A stretch of DNA of 36,415 nucleotides from Bacteroidales bacterium (GTDB lineage: Bacteria; Bacteroidota; Bacteroidia; Bacteroidales; UBA12077). A program made the position numbers and the translations under genes. A model generated the notes under the pieces. The model searched no databases and was not told where the DNA came from. It was given only the letters and a program-made list of their open reading frames with translations. The first letter of the stretch is position 1; the number at the start of each line of letters is the position of its first letter. Shown piece after piece: positions 17,924-24,995 of the stretch. The stretch spans positions 1-36,415 of the forward strand of contig JASGMZ010000003.1 in the NCBI GenBank assembly GCA_030156305.1, written 5' to 3'.

Positions 17924-18664
17924 ATGAATTTATTTTATCATATAGGTAAATATTCTTTATTGATGAAAAGGGTTTTTACAAAACCCGAAAAATTAAAGAT
18001 TTTTTATAAGGAAACAATTCATGAAATAGATAAGTTAGGGCTAAGCTCCATAAGTATAGTGGCGATTATTTCTGTTTTTATGGGGGCAGTGATAACCATA
18101 CAAACTGCCTATAATACAGAAAACCCGATTTATCCGGCTTATCTTATTGGACTTACGGCACGTGATACATTACTTTTAGAATTTTCATCGACTATTGTGG
18201 CCTTAATTCTAGCTGGGAAAATGGGCTCAAATATTTCATCCGAAATTGGTTCTATGAGAGTTACCGAACAAATTGATGCACTCGAAATCATGGGTATTAA
18301 TTCTGCCAATTATCTTATTTTACCTAAAATAACTGCTGCTGTTCTATTCGCACCATTTTTAACACTTATGAGTATGGTTATTGGCTTATTTGGAGGTTGG
18401 ATTGCCGGTATTAGTACAGGAGTTATGACCTCGCAGCAATATATTTATGGTATTCAATATGCTTTTATTCCATATTATATAACTTATGCACTAATTAAAA
18501 TTGTAATTTTTGTTTTTTTAATAACAACGATTTCATCTTATCATGGATATTATTCCTACGGTGGAGCTTTGGATGTTGGACGGTCAAGTACCAAGGCTGT
18601 AGTTCATAGTAGTATTTTTATTTTGCTGTTTAATGTAATTCTAACCCAACTGTTGTTATCATGA
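17924..18664 (+). CDS. mlaE: MlaE-family lipid ABC transporter permease
   Basis: A 246-residue multi-pass inner-membrane protein of the MlaE/YrbE/Ttg2B family. Diagnostic residues are SIVAIISVFMGAVITIQTAYN, the core motif MRVTEQIDALEIMGINSANYL, and the central LVLP-like LILPKITAAVLFAPFL. It forms the permease of an ABC system moving phospholipid between inner and outer membrane. Only the ATPase is adjacent; the usual MlaD (MCE-domain) gene is not in the window. Its TGA stop overlaps the mlaF ATG (ATGA), which indicates translational coupling. Confidence 0.93.
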   Translation: MNLFYHIGKYSLLMKRVFTKPEKLKIFYKETIHEIDKLGLSSISIVAIISVFMGAVITIQTAYNTENPIYPAYLIGLTARDTLLLEFSSTIVALILAGKMGSNISSEIGSMRVTEQIDALEIMGINSANYLILPKITAAVLFAPFLTLMSMVIGLFGGWIAGISTGVMTSQQYIYGIQYAFIPYYITYALIKIVIFVFLITTISSYHGYYSYGGALDVGRSSTKAVVHSSIFILLFNVILTQLLLS

Positions 18665-19416
18665 TTGAGTTACAAAATATTTCCAAATCTTTTGATGGTA
18701 TCGAGGTAATTAAAGATATTAATATTGTTTTTGAGAAAGGGAAAACCAATTTAATTATCGGACAAAGTGGCTCGGGAAAAACTGTATTGTTGAAATCAAT
18801 TGTAGGACTTCTTGATATTGATAAAGGAAATATCCTATACGATGATATCGTATTTAATACATTGAATTTTGAAGACAAAAAACAGCTGAGGCAAAAGATG
18901 GGAATGCTATTTCAAGGGGGAGCTTTATTTGATTCTAATACAGTGGAAGAAAATGTAATGTTTCCATTGGATATGTTAACCAATATGAGTTTTGATGAAA
19001 AAAGAGACCGGGCAAATGAATGTCTAAAAAGGGTTAATATTATTAATGCAAATCACTTATATCCCGACGAAATTAGTGGAGGAATGAAAAAAAGAGTGGC
19101 CATTGCACGAGCAATTGCATTAAACCCCAAATATTTGTTCTGTGATGAACCAAACTCCGGATTAGACCCTAAAACTGCTATTTTAATTGACAACCTCATT
19201 AAAGAAATCACGATAGAATATGATATGACAACTGTCGTAAATACACATGACATGAATTCTGTAATGGAAATTGGAGACAAAGTAATGTTTATTCATAACG
19301 GAGAGAATTGGTGGGAAGGAACTCGTGATGAGATTTTTAATACCGAAAATGAAGAGTTGAATAGTTTTATTTTTGCTTCTAAACTATCACGAAAAATCAG
19401 AGACTTAGAAAAATAG
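18661..19416 (+). CDS. mlaF: MlaF-family ABC transporter ATP-binding protein
   Basis: A 251-residue ABC ATPase. Walker A GQSGSGKT is at 34-41. The signature SGGMKKR (near 139) has the methionine variant typical of MlaF/Ttg2A rather than the usual SGGQ. Walker B is YLFCDEPNSGLDP, followed by the H-loop NTHDMNS. It powers MlaE-mediated lipid transport at the inner membrane. It overlaps mlaE by four bases and ends one base before the convergent Crp/Fnr gene, so there is no intergenic terminator. Confidence 0.94.
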   Translation: MIELQNISKSFDGIEVIKDINIVFEKGKTNLIIGQSGSGKTVLLKSIVGLLDIDKGNILYDDIVFNTLNFEDKKQLRQKMGMLFQGGALFDSNTVEENVMFPLDMLTNMSFDEKRDRANECLKRVNIINANHLYPDEISGGMKKRVAIARAIALNPKYLFCDEPNSGLDPKTAILIDNLIKEITIEYDMTTVVNTHDMNSVMEIGDKVMFIHNGENWWEGTRDEIFNTENEELNSFIFASKLSRKIRDLEK

Positions 19417-19417
19417 A

Positions 19418-20113
19418 TTATCCCAGGACATAAATTTTTTGCAATCTGTCTATATCATTAATTTCAATACTTTTACCTTCGATTTGTATTAACCCATCTT
19501 TTCTAAATTCTGAAAGCGCTCTTATTACATTTTCTGTACTCATATCAATTAAATCTGCAATTTCTTTACGACTAATGGGAAGATTAAATTTCTTTGCATT
19601 ATATATGTTTTGTGCAAAAAACAAAAGTATATAAGCAATTCTCCCTCTTAACTGACGGGTATTAATATCTACTCTTGTTTTGATAATCGAATCGGATAGA
19701 TTGCTTATTTTTTCAAAAAAATCTAACGCAAAATTGCCATTAGTTTTAATAAAGTTTTTAATAATATCTAAATCTATAAAACAAATAATAGAATCTTCAA
19801 TAGCTGTAATGGAATAGGTGTGATTCTTGTTCGAGAAAATGCTTAACAAACCAATAAAATCTTTGGGCTTAGCTATACTAATAATGTGCTCTTTATGATT
19901 AGGTTCAGTTTTGAATAATTTTACCAGGCCGTTTTGCAAGTATAAAAATGAATGCACCGGCTCCCCTTCGATATATATATTTTCTCCTTTACGATAGAAT
20001 TTCTCTACTTTTTTTTCATTGATTAATTTCAGTTCGTCCGAAGTTAATTTCTTAAATGCCCATGATCGATAAGCACAGTTTTTACAGTTACTTACATTCT
20101 TTACTATTTCCAT
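19418..20113 (-). CDS. Crp/Fnr-family transcriptional regulator of the adjacent sulfur cassette
   Basis: A 231-residue protein. The N-terminal cyclic-nucleotide-binding-like barrel is about 20-125, the dimerisation helix about 127-155, and the winged helix-turn-helix about 155-225 (ISRKEIADLIDMSTENVIRAL). The recognition helix keeps E194 and R198 in the ExxxR spacing of Crp/Fnr, but has I197 where FNR has serine. Cysteines are C10 and C13 (NCKNC) and C111. The 98-residue gap from C13 to C111 is close to that between C23 and C122 of E. coli FNR; the equivalent of FNR C29 is missing. It may hold a redox or FeS sensor, which is inference. It is divergent from the sulfur cassette over a gap with FNR-type boxes. 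Confidence 0.9.
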   Translation of the reverse strand: MEIVKNVSNCKNCAYRSWAFKKLTSDELKLINEKKVEKFYRKGENIYIEGEPVHSFLYLQNGLVKLFKTEPNHKEHIISIAKPKDFIGLLSIFSNKNHTYSITAIEDSIICFIDLDIIKNFIKTNGNFALDFFEKISNLSDSIIKTRVDINTRQLRGRIAYILLFFAQNIYNAKKFNLPISRKEIADLIDMSTENVIRALSEFRKDGLIQIEGKSIEINDIDRLQKIYVLG

Positions 20114-20134
20114 TGAAAACGTATTTATTTTAAC

Positions 20135-20162
20135 TGATATATATCATTAATGATATATATCA
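20135..20162. promoter_or_regulatory. Twin FNR-type operator boxes
   Basis: TGATATATATCA occurs twice, at 20135-20146 and 20151-20162, separated by TTAA. Each copy is a perfect palindrome of the form TGAT-N4-ATCA, the core of the FNR consensus TTGAT-N4-ATCAA. The whole 28-base stretch is also a perfect palindrome. The centres are 16 bases apart. It lies between the Crp/Fnr gene start (20113) and the SQR-like gene start (20252), so it could control both directions. Confidence 0.75.
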
Positions 20163-20192
20163 TAATATATAATTATATTAATATATTAATAT

Positions 20193-20210
20193 CTGTTATT
20201 TTTGTAACAG
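20193..20210. promoter_or_regulatory. TAnnTTTG promoter box inside a second dyad, upstream of the SQR-like gene
   Basis: CTGTTATTTTTGTAACAG has perfect 6-base inverted arms with a 6-base centre. Inside it, TATTTTTG at 20197-20204 is an exact TAnnTTTG -7 element. No TTTG -33 element is seen, as would fit an activator-dependent promoter. If transcription starts near 20211, the twin boxes centre at roughly -55 and -71. Confidence 0.6.
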
Positions 20211-20251
20211 TTAAAAATTCATGCATAAAAGTAATACAAAAAATATCTAAA

Positions 20252-21481
20252 ATGAAAAAGATTTTAATATTAGGAGCCGGTACCGGAGGTACAATAATGG
20301 CTAATAAGTTAAGAAAAGCACTTGATAGAGAAGAATGGGATATAACCATTGTGGATAAACAGCAAACGCACTACTATCAACCGGGTTTTTTATTTATTCC
20401 TTTTGGCATTTACAATAAACAGGATGTTATTAAACCTAAAGCAAATTTTATCCCCTCCGGGGTAAATATCATTTTTAATGATGTGGATAAGATTGTTCCT
20501 GAAGAAAATAAAGTTCTTTTAACAGGAGGAAAAGTTTTAGCTTATGATTATTTAATTGTAGCAACAGGAACACGACCATTTCCTGATGAAACTCCTGGGT
20601 TGAAAGATGAATTATGGTATAAAGAAATTTTTGACTTTTACACCATCGAAGGAGCGGTAGCTTTAAAAGAATTTTTCGAAACCTGGCAGGGTGGCCGTTT
20701 AGTAATGAATATTGCTGAAATGCCTTATAAATGTCCGGTTGCCCCACTTGAGTTTGTGTTTTTGGCTGATGAGTATTTTACAAAAATTGGCATTCGGGAT
20801 AAAGTTGATATTTCCTATGTTACTCCTTTACCTGGCGCTTTTACCAAACCCAGAGCTACAAAAATGTTGGGTGCTCTTTTAGAAGAAAAAAATATAGAAG
20901 TTATTCCAGATTTTTACTTAGAGAGTGTAGATAATAAAGAGAAAAAAATTAAATCATACGATGGGAAAGAAATTCCGTTTGATGTACTCACAATTGTTCC
21001 GGTTAACAAAGGAGATGAAATGATTGAACGAAGTGGTATGGGTGATGATTTGAATTTTATTCCTACGGACAAATATACACTGCAATCTGAAAAGCATGAA
21101 AATATTTTTGTTTTAGGTGATGCATCCAATATCCCAACTTCTAAAGCGGGTTCTGTAGCTCACTTTGCATCCGATGTTTTGTTCGATAACATAATGTGTG
21201 CTATTAAGGGACGCAGGTTAAGAGCTAAATTTGATGGACATGCCAATTGTTATATCGAAACAGGTTTTGGGAAAGGTTCATTGATTGATTTTAATTATGA
21301 AACAGAACCACTTCCAGGAACCTATCCGCTTCCTGGAATAGGACCCTTTGGATTGCTACAGAATACAAAAATGAATCATTACGGAAAAGTTGTTTTCCGA
21401 TGGATGTACTGGCATATGTTGCTCAAAGGAAAAGAATTACCGATTGAGAGCGAGATGACAATGGCCGGTAAGAAAAAATAA
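20252..21481 (+). CDS. Sulfide:quinone oxidoreductase-like FAD-dependent oxidoreductase
   Basis: A 409-residue two-dinucleotide-binding-domain flavoprotein. The FAD site GAGTGG is at 8-13. YDYLIVATGTRP is near 98-109, and the second FAD motif FVLGDASNIPTSKAGS is near 286-301. C161 in PYKCPVAPLEF and C333 in HANCYIE sit where SQR has its two catalytic disulfide cysteines; C316 is extra. The tail has an amphipathic aromatic stretch (VVFRWMYWHMLL, 380-391), as used by SQR to dock on the membrane. Sulfide or persulfide oxidation with electrons to quinone is the likely reaction. ATG 20252 (MKKILILGAG) is preferred; a longer frame from 20150 would begin inside the operator. It is the first gene of a four-gene cassette. 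Confidence 0.85.
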   Translation: MKKILILGAGTGGTIMANKLRKALDREEWDITIVDKQQTHYYQPGFLFIPFGIYNKQDVIKPKANFIPSGVNIIFNDVDKIVPEENKVLLTGGKVLAYDYLIVATGTRPFPDETPGLKDELWYKEIFDFYTIEGAVALKEFFETWQGGRLVMNIAEMPYKCPVAPLEFVFLADEYFTKIGIRDKVDISYVTPLPGAFTKPRATKMLGALLEEKNIEVIPDFYLESVDNKEKKIKSYDGKEIPFDVLTIVPVNKGDEMIERSGMGDDLNFIPTDKYTLQSEKHENIFVLGDASNIPTSKAGSVAHFASDVLFDNIMCAIKGRRLRAKFDGHANCYIETGFGKGSLIDFNYETEPLPGTYPLPGIGPFGLLQNTKMNHYGKVVFRWMYWHMLLKGKELPIESEMTMAGKKK

Positions 21482-21502
21482 TAATCGATAAATTATTAAG
21501 TA

Positions 21503-22072
21503 ATGGAAACCAAAACAGAAGATGTTCAGGTACAAATAAATGAAATCAATCAAAAGCTTGATTTGTTGCTCAACTATGTTAATAATCAACGGTTAAAAAG
21601 CGAAACGATTGAAGATTTGGTATCTGACGTTTCAATAATAAGCCAAGATGCCTTTACAAGTATTGTATATGAGCTTGATAAACAGGGAATAGAGCTTAAT
21701 GTTGATGATATAAAAAACCTGGTATATAAACTTTTAAGAAATGTAGATAACTTCTCTCAGGTAATGGATATGTTTGAGAGTGTTACTGATTTATTAAAAG
21801 AGGCAGGCCCAATGGTTACCGAAATGGGAATTGATTTTACATATAAATTGCACGAACTAGAGCAAAAAGGATATTTTGAATTAGTTAAAGAGATGGGAAC
21901 AGTCGCCGACAATGCTGTTGTAGCTCTTCGGAAAACAAATGTTGATTCCAATAAGAAATACTCCTTATTTAAGATTATGCGTGAATTTAATAGCCCGGAA
22001 GTAAAACGAGCATTGGGATTTTTGCTTGAATTTTTAAAAAATTTTTCAAAAGAGACTGATAATAATAAATAA
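21503..22072 (+). CDS. DUF1641 family protein
   Basis: A 189-residue helical protein. A short N-terminal coiled-coil-like segment (VQVQINEINQKLDLLLNYV) is followed by a region matching the DUF1641 pattern (DNFSQVMDMFESVTDLLKEAGPMVTEMGIDFTYKLHELEQKGYF, residues about 86-130) and a tail with SPEVKRALGFLLEFLKNFSK. The function is unknown; the family is commonly found beside SQR-like flavoproteins and formate dehydrogenase-type genes. No signal peptide or membrane helix is seen, so it is probably cytosolic or peripheral. It sits 21 bases after the SQR-like gene and 23 bases before the DsrC-like gene. An accessory role to the flavoprotein is inferred from position only. Confidence 0.8.
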   Translation: METKTEDVQVQINEINQKLDLLLNYVNNQRLKSETIEDLVSDVSIISQDAFTSIVYELDKQGIELNVDDIKNLVYKLLRNVDNFSQVMDMFESVTDLLKEAGPMVTEMGIDFTYKLHELEQKGYFELVKEMGTVADNAVVALRKTNVDSNKKYSLFKIMREFNSPEVKRALGFLLEFLKNFSKETDNNK

Positions 22073-22095
22073 TAACCATTAAAAAACATAATATT

Positions 22096-22401
22096 ATGGC
22101 ACAAAAAACAATAGCAGGTGTTAACCTGGAAGTAACAGAAGATGGATACTTAGAAGATTCTACCCAATGGAATGAAGAAATTGCAAAAGAAATTGCAAAA
22201 GAAGAAGGAATTGAACTTACCGATAAACATTTTGAGGTGATCAATTTTATTCGCGAAAATGCCGATGCCGGATTAACCATCCGTAAAGTAGGAAAGTCAG
22301 GAATTGTTGATATTAAAGGTTTTTATGAATTATTTCCGGGAGGGCCTTTAAAAATTGCTTCAAAAATTGCCGGAATAAAAAAACCAACAAGTTGCGTTTA
22401 A
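22096..22401 (+). CDS. DsrC/TusE-family sulfur carrier, single-cysteine form
   Basis: A 101-residue protein of the DsrC/DsvC/TusE family: AGVNLEVTEDGYLEDSTQWNEEIAKEIAKEEGI at the N terminus (split at residues 7-39) and the C-terminal arm FPGGPLKIASKIAG then IKKPTSCV. The penultimate C100 is CysA, the universal sulfur-accepting cysteine. The second DsrC cysteine, 11 residues earlier, is replaced by S89. This is the TusE-like state, which can carry a persulfide but cannot form the intramolecular trisulfide of dissimilatory DsrC. No dsrAB or tusBCD set is in the window. It is third in the cassette, 16 bases before the DsrE2-like gene. Confidence 0.9.
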   Translation: MAQKTIAGVNLEVTEDGYLEDSTQWNEEIAKEIAKEEGIELTDKHFEVINFIRENADAGLTIRKVGKSGIVDIKGFYELFPGGPLKIASKIAGIKKPTSCV

Positions 22402-22417
22402 TAAAAAATAATTAGCT

Positions 22418-22921
22418 ATGGCAGAAAAAAAAGATACACAAGTTAAGAAAGTAGCCATTATTTGTGCAAAAGCATCCCTCGAGGATGTTTATGCTTCATT
22501 GGTACTGGCTAACGGAGCCGTGATGGAAGGTATGGAAGCAAAGATTTTCTTTACTTTCTTCGGGCTTGATGCGATTACGAAAAAGCATATGAAAAAGCTT
22601 CATACTGCTTCTGTCGGTAATCCGGGAATGCGGATGCCGGGAGGATTACCTTTTCCAACGCTGTTGGGAGCATTACCCGGCGTGGAAGCAGGAGTATCTG
22701 CAATGATGCGTAAACAGATGGATGATATAGATGTTCCTCCGGTAGATGAATTTTTGGACATGATAACAGCAGGTGGTGGCGAAATTTATGCCTGCAAACT
22801 TGCCGTGGATATGTTTAAACTAAAAAAAGAAGATCTAAGCGATCATGTTATTGATATTATTACCATTGGTGATTTTTATGCAATGGCTGGTGGCGAAGGT
22901 TCGCAAATTATTTTTACCTAG
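22418..22921 (+). CDS. DsrE/DsrF-like (DsrE2-type) sulfurtransferase-family protein
   Basis: A 167-residue protein with the DsrE-like start KKVAIICAKASLEDVYASLVLANGA (residues 10-34, split here) and a DsrE2-type core: AKIFFTFFGLDAI, MPGGLPFP, and EIYACKLAVDMFKLKKEDL near 122-140. Two cysteines are present: C16 in IICAK and C126 in YACKL. C126 is at the conserved position of DsrE2 proteins. The glycine/proline/methionine-rich middle (60-100) could be a membrane-touching loop. It probably takes part in persulfide relay with the DsrC-like protein; the partner is inferred from the operon. It is the last gene of the cassette, followed by a strong terminator. Confidence 0.88.
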   Translation: MAEKKDTQVKKVAIICAKASLEDVYASLVLANGAVMEGMEAKIFFTFFGLDAITKKHMKKLHTASVGNPGMRMPGGLPFPTLLGALPGVEAGVSAMMRKQMDDIDVPPVDEFLDMITAGGGEIYACKLAVDMFKLKKEDLSDHVIDIITIGDFYAMAGGEGSQIIFT

Positions 22922-22943
22922 TAAGGTTTGATAATATTAATCT

Positions 22944-22984
22944 AAAAGCCGGCCCATAATTTATGGGCCGGCTTTCTTTCTTTT
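22944..22984 (+). terminator. Rho-independent terminator of the sulfur cassette
   Basis: AAAGCCGGCCCATAA (22945-22959) pairs with TTATGGGCCGGCTTT (22961-22975), a GC-rich stem, followed by the T-rich run CTTTCTTTTAG. It lies 24 bases after the DsrE2-like stop and also serves the convergent minus-strand region. Confidence 0.92.
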
Positions 22985-23000
22985 AGTATGCTTTATTCGT

Positions 23001-23510
23001 TTAATTTTTCCCAAATTTTAAATCAAGACCTAAAGCAATAAATAGGTTATCTTTATCATATTCTTCCTTTGTTGTAATAGTTCCTCCTAAAGGATTAGAA
23101 GCATCATATATTTTTCGGGCATCGTTATAAATAGTGTATCCAACGGCTAAATTTAATTTGATTCCGGGTTTAATTGCATATCCTCCACCCAAACCAATAG
23201 AATTGGAATGGTTGCTATAGCTCAAATCTGTTTGATAATCTTCAGTTACACCTGTTTGCGTAAGTAAATATCCAATGCTTAATAATAGTTTTTCTGAAAC
23301 ATCATATTCAAAGCCTAAAGCAAATTCGGTAGAATTACGGTCGATTAATTCATCGTTATCTACATAAACGCCATTTAGTTTCTTTCCATAATTTGCATTT
23401 TTATCAAAATACATGTGGAAGCCACTGGCTACGGATAATTTGTCTGTAATTTGATAATCGAACCCTGCAGTTTTAGAAAGCTTATGTTTTGGTAATGATA
23501 AATTTTTAAA
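23001..23510 (-). pseudogene. 5'-truncated OmpP1/FadL-family outer-membrane protein remnant
   Basis: An open frame of 169 codons reads as the C-terminal third of a FadL/OmpP1/TodX porin: GFDYQITDKLSVASGFHMYF, DKNANYGKK, a YDVSEKLLLSIGYLLTQTG strand pair, IKLNLAVGYTIYND and the end DNLFIALGLDLKFGKN. It has no N-terminal barrel, plug or signal peptide. Family sequence runs back to within a few codons of the TAA stop of the upstream gene, and both are in the same frame. The only internal ATG (23414) would give 137 residues without export signal. It is best read as a deletion remnant of a once full gene of more than 400 residues. A frame-joining sequencing error is less likely, because the upstream protein already looks complete. 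Confidence 0.75.
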
Positions 23511-24995
23511 TTAAAAAGTTGATTTAAGGAGTGGTTTATCCTGGTTCTTTTTATGTTTACAACCAAAAGCAATATTTAATCCAAAACGAAAATTAGCAGA
23601 TGAAGTTTTATGACCCCATAATGCAGCAGAAACATTGTCGGTAACAATATAAAGCTGTAATGGTGCACCTCCAAGTACAAGGCCTAAGCCTATGTTGTTG
23701 TATGTTCCATTCATAATAGAATAGCTTAAGCTGGCAGAAATTCCATTAACGGGGCGAACATTTGCTGATAATGTAAATGCCTGGTTAAAATAGTTATTAT
23801 AAATATATGAACGGGATAAAAAGCTAACATCAAATTTGGGTGAAACAAAATAGGATGCTCCAACATATATTTTAGTTCCAAGACCTGTAGTATAGCTGTT
23901 CGATTGATTAGATATTGTAAAACTGTTTTCCAGGGAGTCCAACGCCTGTTCAAAAGGATCTTCTTCGGACTCTTCCGCACCAATTTCGTCGCTAACATCA
24001 ACTCCTTTAAATGTATAGCTGCCTTTTAATTCAAGGTTTGTTACATCTTTATCCCATTTAATATAACCTAAATCTATAATGCTAAGGGATAATGCCACAT
24101 CATCAAGGGGTTTATAATAAACACCTAAATCAATTCCTAATCCCATATTTTGATGGAGCAGGGCTAAATCGATCAATGAATCGGATTCGGCGTTTTCAAT
24201 ATAAGCAGGAACCTCAAACCCATCAAAGTTACCATCGGCATTGGTTGTTGCAATTAATGGCGATGAAGTGTTTACTATGGCATCTGCATTGAGGTATATT
24301 GAATCCTGACTTGAATAGAAACCCAGGGTGTTATTATGGCTGCTTTCAATGTTTGCATGGCCAAATAATATTTTTCCTCTTATCCCAATAAATAAATTAT
24401 CATTAAGCTCTTTAGCCACACCAATTCCATACTCTCTGTAAAAATTAGCGTTCATTCTTAAATTACTAAAATCTGTAGTTTTATAAATAAAATTTTTGTT
24501 ACCATTTAGGGCAAAATCCATTAAATCTTCCGGATAATTTACTGCCAAAGATTGTTTCTCGGATAAGTTAAATGAGAAATACCAGCTATTCATTCTAAAC
24601 CCAAAAGATAACAGGTCAGTTTGGAAATCCTGAAAGAAAGAATTGTTATTTCCTAGTTTGGATAAAAAATCAGATTTATTAAATTCTGCATCCGGATGAA
24701 GAAAGGTTATCAAAGAGTCCTGGGTAGGATGTTGCATAATAATATCTGATAATGTAAATCGGTTATTGCCAATACCAACTTGAAATGAAGATACTGCAGG
24801 CAAGCCGAAAAAGAAATTGCATTTGGGTTGTATGGCCGGATTCATTTGGTTCGATTGTGGAATTCGGTTTATATAATACAACGTTTGGCTGTTTTGAGCC
24901 ATTCCTGTATTATAATTTGTAATAAAAAATAAACCTGAAATTAAGATGATTATAACTTTGTAAAGTTTCATAGTCTTCATATTATTATAAATCAT
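23511..24995 (-). CDS. DUF5723-family outer-membrane beta-barrel protein
   Basis: A protein of 494 residues from the first ATG (24995); ATGs at 24980 and 24971 give shorter leaders. The signal peptide is MKLYKVIIILISGLFFITNY with cleavage near GMAQ. The mature start QTLYYINRIPQSNQMNPAIQP is the hallmark of DUF5723 proteins. Long alternating strands follow (LGIDLGVYYKPLDDVALSLS, LGTKIYVGASYFVS, ISASLSYSIMNGTYNNIGLG) with an acidic loop (SDEIGAEESEEDPFEQAL). An outer-membrane location is likely; the function is unknown. The first ATG overlaps the end of the upstream lipoprotein gene by 11 bases, so the genes are coupled. The C-terminal KHKKNQDKPLL after the last strand suggests a natural end. 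Confidence 0.8.
   Translation of the reverse strand: MIYNNMKTMKLYKVIIILISGLFFITNYNTGMAQNSQTLYYINRIPQSNQMNPAIQPKCNFFFGLPAVSSFQVGIGNNRFTLSDIIMQHPTQDSLITFLHPDAEFNKSDFLSKLGNNNSFFQDFQTDLLSFGFRMNSWYFSFNLSEKQSLAVNYPEDLMDFALNGNKNFIYKTTDFSNLRMNANFYREYGIGVAKELNDNLFIGIRGKILFGHANIESSHNNTLGFYSSQDSIYLNADAIVNTSSPLIATTNADGNFDGFEVPAYIENAESDSLIDLALLHQNMGLGIDLGVYYKPLDDVALSLSIIDLGYIKWDKDVTNLELKGSYTFKGVDVSDEIGAEESEEDPFEQALDSLENSFTISNQSNSYTTGLGTKIYVGASYFVSPKFDVSFLSRSYIYNNYFNQAFTLSANVRPVNGISASLSYSIMNGTYNNIGLGLVLGGAPLQLYIVTDNVSAALWGHKTSSANFRFGLNIAFGCKHKKNQDKPLLKSTF

Noticed and set aside
20150..20251. Longer start for the SQR-like gene (ATG at 20150, 34 extra residues)
   Set aside because: The extra residues are low-complexity, I/Y/N-rich and encoded by the operator and promoter region; the FAD motif starts naturally after MKKILILGAG at 20252.
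21757..22280. Minus-strand ORFs of 115 and 97 residues under DUF1641 and the DsrC-like gene
   Set aside because: Antisense shadows of conserved plus-strand genes, with no family resemblance and no start context.
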